Assembly (NCBI GenBank): GCA_964244585.1 | Contig: CAXTJM010000001.1 | Coordinates: forward strand, 310,001 to 374,000 | Origin: LMUY01 sp964244585 | GTDB lineage: Bacteria > Pseudomonadota > Alphaproteobacteria > Acetobacterales > Acetobacteraceae | DNA: 64,000 bases | Direction: 5' to 3' | In this document: positions 9,701-18,089 of the stretch, piece after piece | Numbering within the stretch: position 1 is the first letter of the stretch | Layout: each line of letters starts with the position of its first letter | Position numbers and translations under genes: made by a program | The notes under the pieces: model-generated | The model's input: the letters and a program-made list of their open reading frames with translations, nothing else | The model's database searches: none | Told to the model about the DNA's origin: nothing

Positions 9701-10110
9701 CCGCGCGTACCGCCAGTCAGCAGGGTCAACCCAGCGGCGTGATCCAGCACGGTGCGGAGCGCCAGTTGCGGGTCCGCCGGGTCGGAGTCGGTGAAACAGA
9801 GCGAGGAAAGCCGCTGCAGATTGGCCAGGCCGTGCGCGTCCTGTGCCAGCAGGACGATCGGGTCGGGCGCCAGGCCGGCCTTGTCCGTTCGGATCAGGCT
9901 CACCTGGCAGCCGATGATGGGCTGCACCCCCTTGCCGGCGCAGGCCTGGCTGAACTCCAGCGCGCCGAACATGTTGCTCGAATCGGTGATCGCCACGGCC
10001 GGCATGGCCGCGTCGCGGGCGAGGGCGGCGATCTTGTCCGCCTTGATGGCGCCCTCGCTCAGCGAGTAGGCGGAGTGGACTCGGAGGTGGATGAAATCGG
10101 CGTGCGGCAT
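6706..10110 (-). CDS. dnaE: DNA polymerase III alpha subunit
   Basis: This is the replicative polymerase, 1134 residues from ATG 10110 (an upstream in-frame ATG at 10170 is less likely). The PHP domain begins at once (FIHLRVHSAYSLSEGAIK, then AVAITDSSNMFGALEF). The palm active site is PDFDIDFCQDRRDEVI, near residues 393-408, matching the catalytic Asp pair of E. coli DnaE. The fingers region, a helix-hairpin-helix and an OB domain (VKLAGCVIARKERPTRSG) follow. Length and order fit DnaE1 rather than the error-prone DnaE2. No clear ribosome binding site was seen. Confidence 0.95.
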   Translation of the reverse strand: MPHADFIHLRVHSAYSLSEGAIKADKIAALARDAAMPAVAITDSSNMFGALEFSQACAGKGVQPIIGCQVSLIRTDKAGLAPDPIVLLAQDAHGLANLQRLSSLCFTDSDPADPQLALRTVLDHAAGLTLLTGGTRGPLARLLAEARQPEAAAMLAEIAEAFGDRTAVELHRHGVPLERAIEPGLISLADAAGLPLVATNECFFATAAMQEAHDALLCIAAGRMMADPERRRVTGEHWFKPAAAMRKLFTDLPEACDNTLAIARRCAVMAETRKPLLPICPKVRPGASEDETVRAMAREGLARRMDAVAADAAARATYGERLEYELGVIAAMGFPGYFLIVADFIQWAKAQGIPVGPGRGSGAGSVVAWALTITDLDPLRFGLLFERFLNPERISMPDFDIDFCQDRRDEVIEYVRREYGADRVAQIITFGKLQARAAVRDVGRVLGLPFHQVNRVAELIPNNPAKPVTLKQAIDGEPKLQQMRTDDEAVRRLMEVALQLEGLYRHASTHAAGLVIGDRPLVELVPLYRDPKSDTLVTQFSMKYVEQAGLVKFDFLGLTTLTILQRALAYMATPPDLDRLPLDDAPTYAMLAKGDAGGVFQFESAGMRDVLRQMRPDRFEDLIAAVALFRPGPMANIPDYCRRKHGEAWAAPHPELETILGETYGIMVYQEQVMQIAQTMGGYSLGAADLLRRAMGKKIRAEMDSQRQTFVDGAVARGIPQAKAVEVFELMAKFADYGFNKSHAAAYALVAYQTAWMKSNHPVEFLAACMSLAINNTDKLAALRQEAERLGIRVLPPDINRSGADFTVDVDNAGKPAIRYALAAVKKVGLAAMQALVAARGERPFRDVTDLASRVDPRQLNKMQIENLVRAGAMDGIAGNRAQAFAGAESLLRRAQADAEQKESGQIGLFGGAPPQPIRLPAMPDWPPLERLGFEAEAIGFHLTAHPLDMYAALLHRLGAVGSGKLEALAASGITRVKLAGCVIARKERPTRSGSKMAWVRLSDAAGSYEVTFFSEALAAAGELLRDGAPILVTADLKQEGELLRITAAAAVSLEQAAAEAGAGVRIWLGQTAAVPHIRTILERERRGKGRVVLLPRVGEGQDVEIELPGGFNVTPSLAQALKLVPGVERVEEV

Positions 10111-10288
10111 GGCTTGCATGTAGCATGGAAGAAACCGCGCCCAATCCTGCGACAGTGTGAATGGATGCAATGATGCGCCCGGACTGATACTCTCTCACCA
10201 CGGAGCCGTCGCCGGAGCACCCGGAATGGGAAGGCCGAGGCCGGATCATCCTCGCCTGGAACCAGCTTCGATCTTTCCCGATGACGAT

Positions 10289-10855
10289 ATGAGATTCGAA
10301 ATGGAAACTGTCGCCAAGCCGAGGATGACCGCTGAAGAGTTCATCAAGTGGTCGATGGACCAACCCGAAGGGGCGCGGTACGAGCTGACGAACGGGGAGA
10401 TCGTCGCGATGGCGTCGGAACGGCTGCGCCATGCTCTGGTGAAGGCCGAGTTGTTCTACCGGCTTCGGCAAGCGGCGGAGCAGGGCTCGCTGCCGTGTAC
10501 GGTATTCACGGACGGTATGGCTGTAAGGGTCGACGCGGCGACGGTCTACGAACCCGACGTCGCCATCCGGTGCGGCAACCCGCTACCCGACAGCATCACG
10601 ACCTATGACGATCCAGTCGTCGTCGTCGAGGTAAGCTCATCGTCAACTGCCAGCGTCGATATGGGCGACAAGCTGGAGGATTACTTTCGATTGGCATCCG
10701 TCCGCCACTATCTCGTCGTACGGACGCATCGTCCCGCCATCATCCATCATGAACGAATGGCGGACGGTACGATCCAGACTCGCATCGTCGCGGCAGGCAC
10801 GCTTCGCATGGACCCGCCGGGCATCACCGTGGACGTCGCCTCTCTCTTCCCCTGA
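10289..10855 (+). CDS. Uma2-family putative endonuclease
   Basis: This 188-residue protein has the DUF820/Uma2 PD-(D/E)XK pattern: ELTNGEIVAM, YEPDVAIR, the catalytic core VVVVEVSSSSTASVD, a Lys in MGDKLEDYFRLASVRHYLVV, and a C-terminal Asp-Val-Ala. ATG 10289 is chosen because the family's N-terminus (MTAEEFIKW) lies just downstream. Uma2 proteins are small nucleases of unknown biological role, common in cyanobacteria and scattered elsewhere. Base composition is visibly less GC-rich than dnaE and lolD on either side, suggesting later acquisition. It stops at 10855, directly abutting convergent lolD. Confidence 0.75.
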   Translation: MRFEMETVAKPRMTAEEFIKWSMDQPEGARYELTNGEIVAMASERLRHALVKAELFYRLRQAAEQGSLPCTVFTDGMAVRVDAATVYEPDVAIRCGNPLPDSITTYDDPVVVVEVSSSSTASVDMGDKLEDYFRLASVRHYLVVRTHRPAIIHHERMADGTIQTRIVAAGTLRMDPPGITVDVASLFP

Positions 10856-11533
10856 TCACGCGGCGGCCACCTGCCCGTCCAGCAAGGTGACCCGCCGGTC
10901 CATGCGCGCCGCCAGGTCCGGGTTGTGGGTGGCGATCAGCGCCGCCACGCCCTGGCCCCGCACGGTCGCCAGCAAGGCGTCGAACACCACGCCGGACGTG
11001 CCGACGTCCAGGTTGCCGGTCGGCTCGTCCGCCAGCAGCACACGCGGCGCGTTGGCCAGGGCACGCGCGATCGCCACGCGCTGCTGCTCCCCGCCGGACA
11101 GCTTGCCCGGCAGGTGCCCGGTGCGCGGACCGAGCCCCAGCGCGCCGAGCAGATTGCGGCCCCGCAGCTCCGCGTCCTTGCGGCGCTTGCCGGCGATCAT
11201 CTGCGGCAGGACGACGTTCTCCAACGCGGTGAACTCACCCAGCAGGTGGTGGAACTGGTAGACGAAGCCGATCGCATCGCGCCGGATCGCGGTGCGCGCC
11301 GGGTCGGGCAGCGCGCCGGAATCGCGGCCGTCCACGAACACCGCGCCGGCATCGGGCCGCTCCAGCAGGCCGGCCAGATGCAACAGGGTCGATTTGCCGG
11401 TGCCGGAAGGCGCCACCAGCGCCACGATCTCGCCGGGATGCAGCGTCAGGTTCGCCCCGCGCAGCACCTGCAGGGTCGCGTCGCCGGTGCGATAGGTGCG
11501 GCTGACACCGCGCAGTTCCAGCGGGTCAGACAT
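10856..11533 (-). CDS. lolD: Lipoprotein-releasing ABC ATPase
   Basis: This 225-residue ABC ATPase has Walker A APSGTGKST, signature LSGGEQQRVAIARAL, Walker B VLLADEPTGNLD and switch His in ATHN. The LLHLAGLLERPDAG and FVYQFHHLLGEFTALENV phrases are typical of LolD. It energises extraction of outer-membrane lipoproteins from the inner membrane to LolA. It overlaps the end of the LolC/E-type permease gene by 8 bp. Confidence 0.9.
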   Translation of the reverse strand: MSDPLELRGVSRTYRTGDATLQVLRGANLTLHPGEIVALVAPSGTGKSTLLHLAGLLERPDAGAVFVDGRDSGALPDPARTAIRRDAIGFVYQFHHLLGEFTALENVVLPQMIAGKRRKDAELRGRNLLGALGLGPRTGHLPGKLSGGEQQRVAIARALANAPRVLLADEPTGNLDVGTSGVVFDALLATVRGQGVAALIATHNPDLAARMDRRVTLLDGQVAAA

Positions 11534-12776
11534 TGCGCAGCGCTTCCACCGGGTCGGTCCGCGCCGCGCGCCAGGAGGGGTACAGCGTCGCCAGCAGCGA
11601 CAGCACCAGCGCCATGACGATGATCTGCGCGACCTCGTGCCAGTCCAGCCGTGCCGGCAGGTGGGCGAGGTAATACACCGTCGGGTCGAACACGGTGCGG
11701 CCGGTCGCCGCCTCCACCCAGCCCTGGATGGTTTCGATGTTCAGGCAGAACAGCACGCCAAGGATCGTGCCGACGGCCGTGCCCGTGACGCCCACCGACG
11801 CACCCACCATGAGGAAGATCCGCAGCACGGACCCGCGTCCGGCGCCGATGGTCCGCAGCACGGCGATGTCGCGCGTCTTGTCCTTCACCATCATGATGAG
11901 GGAACTCACGACGTTGAACGCCGCCACCAGGATGATCAGCGTCAGGATCAGGAACATGACGTTCTGCTCGACCTGCACCGCCGCGAAGAAGCTGTTTTCG
12001 GTCTGCTGCCAGTCCAGGATGCGCACCGGCGTGCCGGACAGGGTTTGAAGGATAGCCCGGCCGATCGCCCGCGAGTGGTCCGCATCGTCCACCCGGACCT
12101 CGATCTGCGTCGCCTGGCCCGGCTGCTGGAAGAACACCTGCGCCGCCTCCAGCGGCAGGAACACGTAGCCGCTGTCGTATTCGTTCATCCCCACCTGGAA
12201 CACGGCCGCGACGGTGTAGGCGCGTACCCGCGGAATCGTGCCGAAGGCGGTGGCCGCCCCCTGCGGCGACACCAGCGTGATCTTGCTGCCCGTGGTCAGG
12301 CCGAATCGGTTGGCCAGGGTGATGCCGATCGCGATCGCGTCCGGTCCCTTGAACTGCGCCAGCGAGCCGTCGCGGATGTGGTCGCTCACGGCGGTCAGGC
12401 TTTCGAGATCGGCCTGCCGGATGCCGCGGACATAGCCGCCGGTATTGTTGCCGCGGTCGTCGGTCAGCAGCACCTGGCCATCCACCACGGGAATGGCGGA
12501 CACGACGCCCGGCACGGTGCGGATCTTCGCGACGTCGGCATCGTAGCCGGTCAGCGGCTGGCCCGCGCCGTAGACTCCCAGGTGGCCGTTGAAGCCGAGG
12601 ATGCGGTTCAGCAGGTCGGTTTTGAAGCCGCCCATGACGGACATGACGATGATCAGCGTCGCGACGCCGAGCGCGATGCCGACCAGGCTGAACCCGGCGA
12701 TGACGGAGACGAACCGCTCGCCGCGCCGGGCCCGCAAGTAACGGCCGGCGACGGTGCGTTCGAAAGCGTTGAACAT
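11526..12776 (-). CDS. lolC: Lipoprotein-releasing ABC permease LolC/LolE
   Basis: This 416-residue protein has the MacB/LolCE layout: a cytoplasmic N-terminus (ERTVAGRYLRARRGERF), one membrane helix, the hook region VMGGFKTDLLNRILGFNGHL, a large periplasmic domain and three C-terminal helices (LILTLIILVAAFNVVSSLI, then VGASVGVTGTAVGTILGVLF). Alphaproteobacteria often have one LolC/E-type subunit acting as a homodimer with LolD. Only one permease is seen here, so the C-versus-E label is a convention. Confidence 0.9.
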   Translation of the reverse strand: MFNAFERTVAGRYLRARRGERFVSVIAGFSLVGIALGVATLIIVMSVMGGFKTDLLNRILGFNGHLGVYGAGQPLTGYDADVAKIRTVPGVVSAIPVVDGQVLLTDDRGNNTGGYVRGIRQADLESLTAVSDHIRDGSLAQFKGPDAIAIGITLANRFGLTTGSKITLVSPQGAATAFGTIPRVRAYTVAAVFQVGMNEYDSGYVFLPLEAAQVFFQQPGQATQIEVRVDDADHSRAIGRAILQTLSGTPVRILDWQQTENSFFAAVQVEQNVMFLILTLIILVAAFNVVSSLIMMVKDKTRDIAVLRTIGAGRGSVLRIFLMVGASVGVTGTAVGTILGVLFCLNIETIQGWVEAATGRTVFDPTVYYLAHLPARLDWHEVAQIIVMALVLSLLATLYPSWRAARTDPVEALRNV

Positions 12777-12822
12777 GCTAGGGCCGCCCCTGGTGCGGGA
12801 CCACCCTCGCCCGACCCTCGCC

Positions 12823-12841
12823 CGGGCGCTTCAAGCGCCCG
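12823..12841 (-). terminator. Inverted repeat over the proS stop codon
   Basis: A perfect 19-bp inverted repeat (two 9-bp arms around one base) spans the proS stop codon and part of the proS-lolC gap. It is very GC-rich and could form a hairpin in the leftward transcript. There is no T-run after it, so a terminator or attenuator role is tentative. Confidence 0.25.
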
Positions 12842-14147
12842 ACACCCGGGCAAGCGCGTCCTCGATCGACAATTCGACCCGCTCGCCAGTGGCACGGCGC
12901 TTCAGCTCGACCCGGTTGTTGGCGGCCCCGCGCGGCCCGACCACGAACTGCCAAGGATGCCCCATCAGATCCGCATCGGCGAACTTTACGCCTGCCCGCT
13001 CCTCCCGGTCGTCGTACAGCGCCTCGGCGCCCAGCCGGGCATACAGCGTCTCGCAGATGGCGCCCGTCGCGGCGTCACCCTGCTTGAGGTTCAGGATGGC
13101 GGCCCGGAACGGCGCGATGCCGTCCGGCCAGATGATTCCCGCCTCGTCGTGGCTCGCCTCGATCACCGCCCCCACCAGGCGGGAGACGCCGATGCCGTAG
13201 CTGCCCATCTCCGGTATCGCCGCAGCGCCATCCGGGCCAGTGACCGTCATGCCCATCGGCTCGCTGTATTTGCGGCCGAAGTAGAAGATGTGGCCGACCT
13301 CGATCCCCCTGCCCTCGCGCCGCCGCCCGGGGGGCACGAGCGCCCAGGCCGCTTCATCGTGCTTCTCGTCCGTGGCGGCATAGAGGCTGGTCATCAGGGT
13401 GAAGAACCGCGCCAGATCGTCCGGTTTGGCGGCGTCGAAATCCGCCTTCAGCCAGTCGATCTCCTCGAAGCCGGCGTCGAAGAACACCCCGCTCTCGCCG
13501 GTCGGCGCCAGGATGATGAATTCGTGGCTCAGATCGCCGCCGATCGGGCCGGTATCGGCCACCATCGGGATGGCCTTCACCCCCAGGCGCTGGAAGGTGC
13601 GCATGTAGGCCAGCATCATGCGCCGGTAGCTGAGCACCGCGCCCGCATAGTCGATGTCGAAGCTGTAGGCGTCCTTCATCAGGAACTCGCGCCCTCGCAT
13701 GACGCCGAAGCGCGGGCGCATCTCGTCGCGGAACTTCCACTGGATGTGGTACACCATCTGCGGCAGGTCACGGTACGACTTGACCGACTGGCGCAGCAGA
13801 TCGGTGATCATCTCCTCGTTGGTGGGTCCGTACAGCAGGTCCCGCTCGTGGCGGTCGCGGATGCGCAGCATCTCGGGGCCATAGGCGTCATACCGGCCGG
13901 ACTGGCGCCAGAGGTCGGCGGATTGCAACGTCGGCATCAGCACTTCCTGGCAGCCGATCGCATCCTGCTCCTCGCGCACCACCTGGCCGATGTTGCGCAG
14001 CACGCGCAGCCCGGCCGGCAGCCAGGCATAGATGCCGGCGGCAGTCTGCCGCACCAGGCCGGCCCGCAGCATCAGGCGGTGGGACGCGATCTGCGCCTCG
14101 GCAGGCGTTTCCTTCAGCGTGGGCAGCAGGGAGCGGGTCAGGCGCAT
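12831..14147 (-). CDS. proS: Prolyl-tRNA synthetase
   Basis: This 438-residue class II aminoacyl-tRNA synthetase starts at ATG 14147 (MRLTRSLLPTLKETP). Motif 2 is seen in QWKFRDEMRPRFGVMRGREF and motif 3 in GSYGIGVSRLVGAVIE. A short anticodon-binding domain (RAAILNLKQGDAATG) ends the protein. At this length it lacks the large editing domain of E. coli ProS, matching the short alphaproteobacterial type. It charges tRNA-Pro in the cytoplasm. It lies upstream of lolC-lolD on the same strand with a 54-bp gap. Confidence 0.95.
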   Translation of the reverse strand: MRLTRSLLPTLKETPAEAQIASHRLMLRAGLVRQTAAGIYAWLPAGLRVLRNIGQVVREEQDAIGCQEVLMPTLQSADLWRQSGRYDAYGPEMLRIRDRHERDLLYGPTNEEMITDLLRQSVKSYRDLPQMVYHIQWKFRDEMRPRFGVMRGREFLMKDAYSFDIDYAGAVLSYRRMMLAYMRTFQRLGVKAIPMVADTGPIGGDLSHEFIILAPTGESGVFFDAGFEEIDWLKADFDAAKPDDLARFFTLMTSLYAATDEKHDEAAWALVPPGRRREGRGIEVGHIFYFGRKYSEPMGMTVTGPDGAAAIPEMGSYGIGVSRLVGAVIEASHDEAGIIWPDGIAPFRAAILNLKQGDAATGAICETLYARLGAEALYDDREERAGVKFADADLMGHPWQFVVGPRGAANNRVELKRRATGERVELSIEDALARVSGA

Positions 14148-14229
14148 CGCGGGGTTCCGGTTGGCTGGGGCGGCGGACCCTACCCGCCACCGGCCGCGCC
14201 GCCAACAGGATGCTGCGTCCGCACGCCCG

Positions 14230-14604
14230 TCACTCCTGCCGGAATGCGTCGACCACCCGGCGCACGCAGCCGGAGGCATCCACCACCATGACGTCGAAGC
14301 GCGTTCCGGCCGCGCCCCAATCCGGATGCTCCGCCATCACGATGCAGGCCGCCGCCAACAGCCGGGCCTGCTGCCGCGCCCCCACCGCGGCCGAAGCGTC
14401 CGCCAGGCTGGGACGTGCCTTCACCTCCACGAGCGCCAGGAGCCCGGCGCGCTCGGCCGCCAGGTCGATTTCGCCGGCCGGCGTGCGCAGCCGGCGCCCT
14501 AGGATGGTCCAGCCATCCGCCACCAGCGCGGCGCATGCAGCCTGCTCCGCCGCCAAGCCCAGCGCATGTGCCGCACTCCCGCGCGCTTGCCTCCGCTGAC
14601 TCAT
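14230..14604 (-). CDS. YraN/UPF0102-family nuclease-like protein
   Basis: This 124-residue protein starts at ATG 14604. The UPF0102 core is clear: LGLAAEQAACAALVADGWTI, then RLRTPAGEIDLAAE and LLALVEVKAR. The E-(D)-EVK arrangement is a PD-(D/E)XK-like nuclease centre. The family is widespread and its role is unsettled. It often sits beside a 16S rRNA methyltransferase gene, which is not the case here. A divergent penicillin-acylase gene begins 143 bp upstream. Confidence 0.85.
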   Translation of the reverse strand: MSQRRQARGSAAHALGLAAEQAACAALVADGWTILGRRLRTPAGEIDLAAERAGLLALVEVKARPSLADASAAVGARQQARLLAAACIVMAEHPDWGAAGTRFDVMVVDASGCVRRVVDAFRQE

Positions 14605-14746
14605 GACGGCAATTTCCCGCCGCGCGAGGCGGCTGGCAATGGCGGCGTCGCGGGGAGACCGCCGCCATGCGCCCTCGCCGAGCCATCCTGCCCCCGATCC
14701 TGGCCGCCTGCGCGGTGCAGCCTGCGATGACGGCCGGCTGACCCGC

Positions 14747-17062
14747 ATGCGCGCGCTCGGCATCCTTCGCCGCATCGGCGGCTTGCTGGTGGTGTTGCTG
14801 CTGCTGGCGGTCTCGGCCGTGGGCGGCGCGCTGTTCCTGTGCCTGCCCTCCCGGCAGGAGGCAGCCCGCATTCCCGGCCTGTCCGCCCCCGTCTCCGTCG
14901 CGTTCGATGCGGATGGCGTCCCGCACATCCGCGCGGCCTCGGCGGAGGATGGCGCGGCCGCCCTGGGCTTCGTCCATGCCCGGGACCGCATGTTCCAGAT
15001 GGAACTGATGCGGCGCGCCGCGTCCGGCCGCATCTCCGAACTGGCCGGCGCGCGGGCCTTGCCGCTGGACCGCACGATGCGCGTGCTCGGCCTGCGCCAC
15101 CAGGCCGAGGCCGCGATGGCCACGATCCCCGCCGCGACCCTCGCCATGCTGCAGGCCTATTCGCGCGGGGTGAACGCCTATCTCGACGCGCATGGCCGCT
15201 GGACCGCGGTCCAGTTCGCGGCGCTTGGCCGGCCGGAGCCGTGGACGCCGGTGGATTGCCTGCTCTGGGGCAAGACCATGGGCATGTACCTTTCCGGCAA
15301 TTGGCGCTCGGAACTGGGGCGCCTGTCGCTTGCCGCCAACACGCCGCGCGCCGTCATCGACCAGCTCTGGCCCGCGCAGGGCGACACGCCAGGGCCGGGC
15401 GCGGGCCTGGCACCGCCACGCTTCGCCGCGTTGGCCGGCATGCTGGACGCGTTCATGCCGCGTTTCCCCGCGCCCTTCACCCTGCCCGACAACGCGTCCA
15501 ACGAATGGGCGGTGGATGGTGCGCACAGCACCACGGGCGCGCCGCTGCTCGCGGGCGACCCGCATCTGGCATACAGCACGCCGGGCATCTGGTACCTCGC
15601 GCGGATCGACACGCCGGACGGCATCCTGGCCGGCGCCTTCGCGCCCGGCGTGCCGCTGCTGGTGATCGGCCGCACCAGCCGGCTTGCCTGGACGTTTACC
15701 ACGGCGGGCGCCGATACGCAGGACGTGTTCATCGAGACGGTGCTGCCGGACGGGCGCTATGCGACGCCGGACGGTCCGGCCGGCTTCGTGACCCGTACGG
15801 AGCGCATCGCCGTGCGGGGCGCGCCCGCCGAGACGATGGTCGTGCGGGAGACCCGCCACGGTCCGGTGGTAAGCGACATTCCGGGCGTCGTGCCGCCCGA
15901 GGGAAGCGTGTTCGCCGTAGAAATGGCCAACCTGGCGCCGGGCGACGACGCAGCCACCGGGCTGTTAGCCCTGAACCGGGCTGCCAGCGTGGCCGAGGCA
16001 GGGAGCGCTGCTCCGTTGATCACCTCGCCGGTCCAGAACCTGCTCGTCGCGGATGCGTCGGGCATCGGCCAGTTCACCACCGGCCGCATTCCGGTCCGCC
16101 GTGCCGGCGACGGCGAATGGCCGCAATCCGGCGCGGATGGCGCGCATGACTGGGTCGGATGGGCCAACGGGGATGCGCTGCCCCACATGGTGGCCCCGGC
16201 CAGCGGACGGATCGTCAACACGAACGAGCGAACCGCGCCTGCGGATTTCCCGGTCTTCATCGGCCGCGACTTCTTCGGCGATTGGCGGGCCCGGCGCGTA
16301 CGCCAGCTGCTCGGTGCCGGCAAGCGTTCGGTCGCCGACTTCGCCGCCATGCAGGTGGACGTCACCAGCAGCTTCGCCCAGCAGATCTTGCCAGCCCTGC
16401 TGGCCCGGCCACGTCGCGACGACTTGGCGGGCCATGCCGCCGCGCTGCTGGCGGGCTGGGACGGGCGCATGGCGATGGACCTGCCGCAGCCGGTGGTCTT
16501 CGACGCCTGGGTACAAGGCTTCGAGGCCTTGGCGTTGGCGCATCACGGCCTGCCGCAAACCGCGCCCCGGCCGTGGCTGGACTTCGCCGCCTGGCTGTTG
16601 AGCCCCCAGGGCGCGCCATGGTGCGGCGGGGATTGCGGACCCTTGCTCGACCAGGCCTTGGCCGAGGCGTTGCCGCCGCTCGCGGCCCGGTGGGGAGTGG
16701 ACCCCGCCCGCTGGCGCTGGGGCGACGTCCATGTCGCGACGTTCGCGGATCCGGTATTGCCGCAGCTCACCAGCCACATCCCGCAGCCCGGCGACGACTC
16801 CACCATCTTCGTGGGCGGCGGTGGCGCCGGCATGACCGCGGTGCACGGCCCCGGCTATCGCGGCGTCTACGACCTGGCGGATCTGGACCGCAGCCGCTTC
16901 GTCGCCGCGCCCGGCCAGTCCGGCAATCCGCTCAGCCCGCATTTCCGCGACATGCTGGAACGCTGGCGCGACGGTGGCAGCGTGACCTTGCCAGCGGCTG
17001 TGGATGGCGCCTACGAGACGTTGACGCTGCAACCGGGTGAATCCGTGCATCGAGACGATTGA
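14747..17062 (+). CDS. Penicillin acylase-family N-terminal nucleophile hydrolase
   Basis: This 771-residue protein is predicted to be exported: an N-terminal hydrophobic helix at residues 10-32 can be a signal or anchor. The small-subunit region (FDADGVPHIRAASAEDGAAALGFVHARDR) is followed by the processing site DNASNEWAVDG, where Ser251 would be the nucleophile freed by autocleavage, then LLAGDPHL. Family members hydrolyse amide bonds of penicillins or acyl-homoserine lactones; the substrate here is unknown. Start ATG 14747 is chosen because translation further upstream lacks family character. Confidence 0.85.
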   Translation: MRALGILRRIGGLLVVLLLLAVSAVGGALFLCLPSRQEAARIPGLSAPVSVAFDADGVPHIRAASAEDGAAALGFVHARDRMFQMELMRRAASGRISELAGARALPLDRTMRVLGLRHQAEAAMATIPAATLAMLQAYSRGVNAYLDAHGRWTAVQFAALGRPEPWTPVDCLLWGKTMGMYLSGNWRSELGRLSLAANTPRAVIDQLWPAQGDTPGPGAGLAPPRFAALAGMLDAFMPRFPAPFTLPDNASNEWAVDGAHSTTGAPLLAGDPHLAYSTPGIWYLARIDTPDGILAGAFAPGVPLLVIGRTSRLAWTFTTAGADTQDVFIETVLPDGRYATPDGPAGFVTRTERIAVRGAPAETMVVRETRHGPVVSDIPGVVPPEGSVFAVEMANLAPGDDAATGLLALNRAASVAEAGSAAPLITSPVQNLLVADASGIGQFTTGRIPVRRAGDGEWPQSGADGAHDWVGWANGDALPHMVAPASGRIVNTNERTAPADFPVFIGRDFFGDWRARRVRQLLGAGKRSVADFAAMQVDVTSSFAQQILPALLARPRRDDLAGHAAALLAGWDGRMAMDLPQPVVFDAWVQGFEALALAHHGLPQTAPRPWLDFAAWLLSPQGAPWCGGDCGPLLDQALAEALPPLAARWGVDPARWRWGDVHVATFADPVLPQLTSHIPQPGDDSTIFVGGGGAGMTAVHGPGYRGVYDLADLDRSRFVAAPGQSGNPLSPHFRDMLERWRDGGSVTLPAAVDGAYETLTLQPGESVHRDD

Positions 17063-17096
17063 CCAGGCGCGGCCCGGCGTGGACGATGGGCGATCA

Positions 17097-17873
17097 ATGA
17101 CATACAAGCCACCACGACGGCCGCAATTCTTCTACACGACAGCGCCGCTGCCATGCCCCTACGTGGCGGGCCGCACGGAACGCAAGGTCGTGACGGAAAT
17201 CACCGGCCCGGAAAGCGATGCCCTGCACGACCGGCTGTCGCGCGCGGGCTTCCGGCGCAGCCACAACATCGCGTATGCGCCGGTTTGCCCGGCCTGCAAC
17301 GCCTGCGTGCCGATCCGCATTCCCGTGGCGGCGTTTCAGGCGGACCGGACGCTGCGCCGCATCGACCGCTACAACGCCGATGTCGTGGGTTACGAGGTGC
17401 CGGCCCGGGCCACGGCGGAGCAGTTCCAGCTTTTCCAGCGCTACCAGCTCGCCCGGCATGCCGACGGCGACATGGCGACGATGAGCTTCTACGACTACCG
17501 CGCCATGGTCGAGGACACACCGATCGAAACCTCGATGGTAGAATTCCGCGGCCCCGACGACCGCCTGATCGGCGGCTGCCTGACCGATCGGCTAGGGGAC
17601 GGGCTCTCTGCCGTCTACAGCTACTTCGCCCCGGAACTGGAACGCCGGTCGCTGGGAAATTACGCCATCCTGTGGCTGATCCGTCGTGCCAAGGCCCTGG
17701 GGCTGCCCTACGTCTACCTTGGCTACTGGGTCCCGGAGAGCGCGAAGATGGCCTACAAAGCCCGTTTCCGGCCATCCGAGGTCTTGGCTGGGGGCACGTG
17801 GCGCGTCCTTGCGGACGGCGATCACGCGCCCATGCCTCTGTCACAACCCGCCATGGTCTCCCAAAGCGGTTGA
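17097..17873 (+). CDS. bpt: Aspartate/glutamate leucyltransferase
   Basis: This 258-residue protein matches the bacterial Ate1-like family in length. The Cys-rich N-terminal site is present (APVCPACNACVPIRI), as are PQFFYTTAPLPCPYVAGR, MVEFRG, LSAVYSYFAPELERRSLG and the GNAT-like LPYVYLGYWVPESAKMAYK. The enzyme adds Leu from Leu-tRNA to N-terminal Asp or Glu, marking proteins for ClpAP through the N-end rule. ATG 17097 is preferred; the acylase stop lies 34 bp upstream. Confidence 0.9.
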   Translation: MTYKPPRRPQFFYTTAPLPCPYVAGRTERKVVTEITGPESDALHDRLSRAGFRRSHNIAYAPVCPACNACVPIRIPVAAFQADRTLRRIDRYNADVVGYEVPARATAEQFQLFQRYQLARHADGDMATMSFYDYRAMVEDTPIETSMVEFRGPDDRLIGGCLTDRLGDGLSAVYSYFAPELERRSLGNYAILWLIRRAKALGLPYVYLGYWVPESAKMAYKARFRPSEVLAGGTWRVLADGDHAPMPLSQPAMVSQSG

Positions 17874-17888
17874 AGCGCCGCCGAGCCG

Positions 17889-17984
17889 CTATTCGTTGCT
17901 GTCGCGGCTGCGCAGCATCACGGCCGACAGGAAGCCCAACGTCACGAGCCCGGTGATTGCGAAGGTCAGCGTCAGTGACATCAT
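17889..17984 (-). CDS. 31-residue single-helix membrane peptide
   Basis: A short leftward frame starts with two consecutive ATG codons (17984 and 17981). It encodes a hydrophobic helix (LTLTFAITGLVTLGFLSAVM) followed by a charged tail RSRDSNE. GC3 bias is coding-like and no larger gene overlaps it. It could be a small membrane subunit or a toxin-like peptide; I recognise no family. A 12-bp inverted repeat covers the start codons, so an mRNA hairpin could hide the initiation site. The ribosome binding site is weak (AGG about 11 bases upstream, in the hairpin loop). Confidence 0.4.
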   Translation of the reverse strand: MMSLTLTFAITGLVTLGFLSAVMLRSRDSNE

Positions 17985-18026
17985 GGGAGTGAACCTATTG
18001 TGGAAGTTGAACGCACTCCCATGATG
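17979..18026. promoter_or_regulatory. Perfect 12-bp inverted repeat at small-peptide start
   Basis: CATCATGGGAGT at 17979-17990 is exactly reverse-complementary to ACTCCCATGATG at 18015-18026, with a 24-bp spacer. In the leftward mRNA the stem would pair the ATGATG start of the 31-residue peptide. It could alternatively be a DNA operator or part of a terminator. No T-tract follows either arm. Confidence 0.5.
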
Positions 18027-18089
18027 CGAGACAAACCTTAAGATCGACTGAAGACGCGGCTCCTATCGGCGTTTATTTCTCGATCCGCG

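Noticed and set aside
11496..14291. A 931-codon rightward frame opposite lolD, lolC and proS
   Set aside because: It spans three real genes on the other strand and has no domain pattern.
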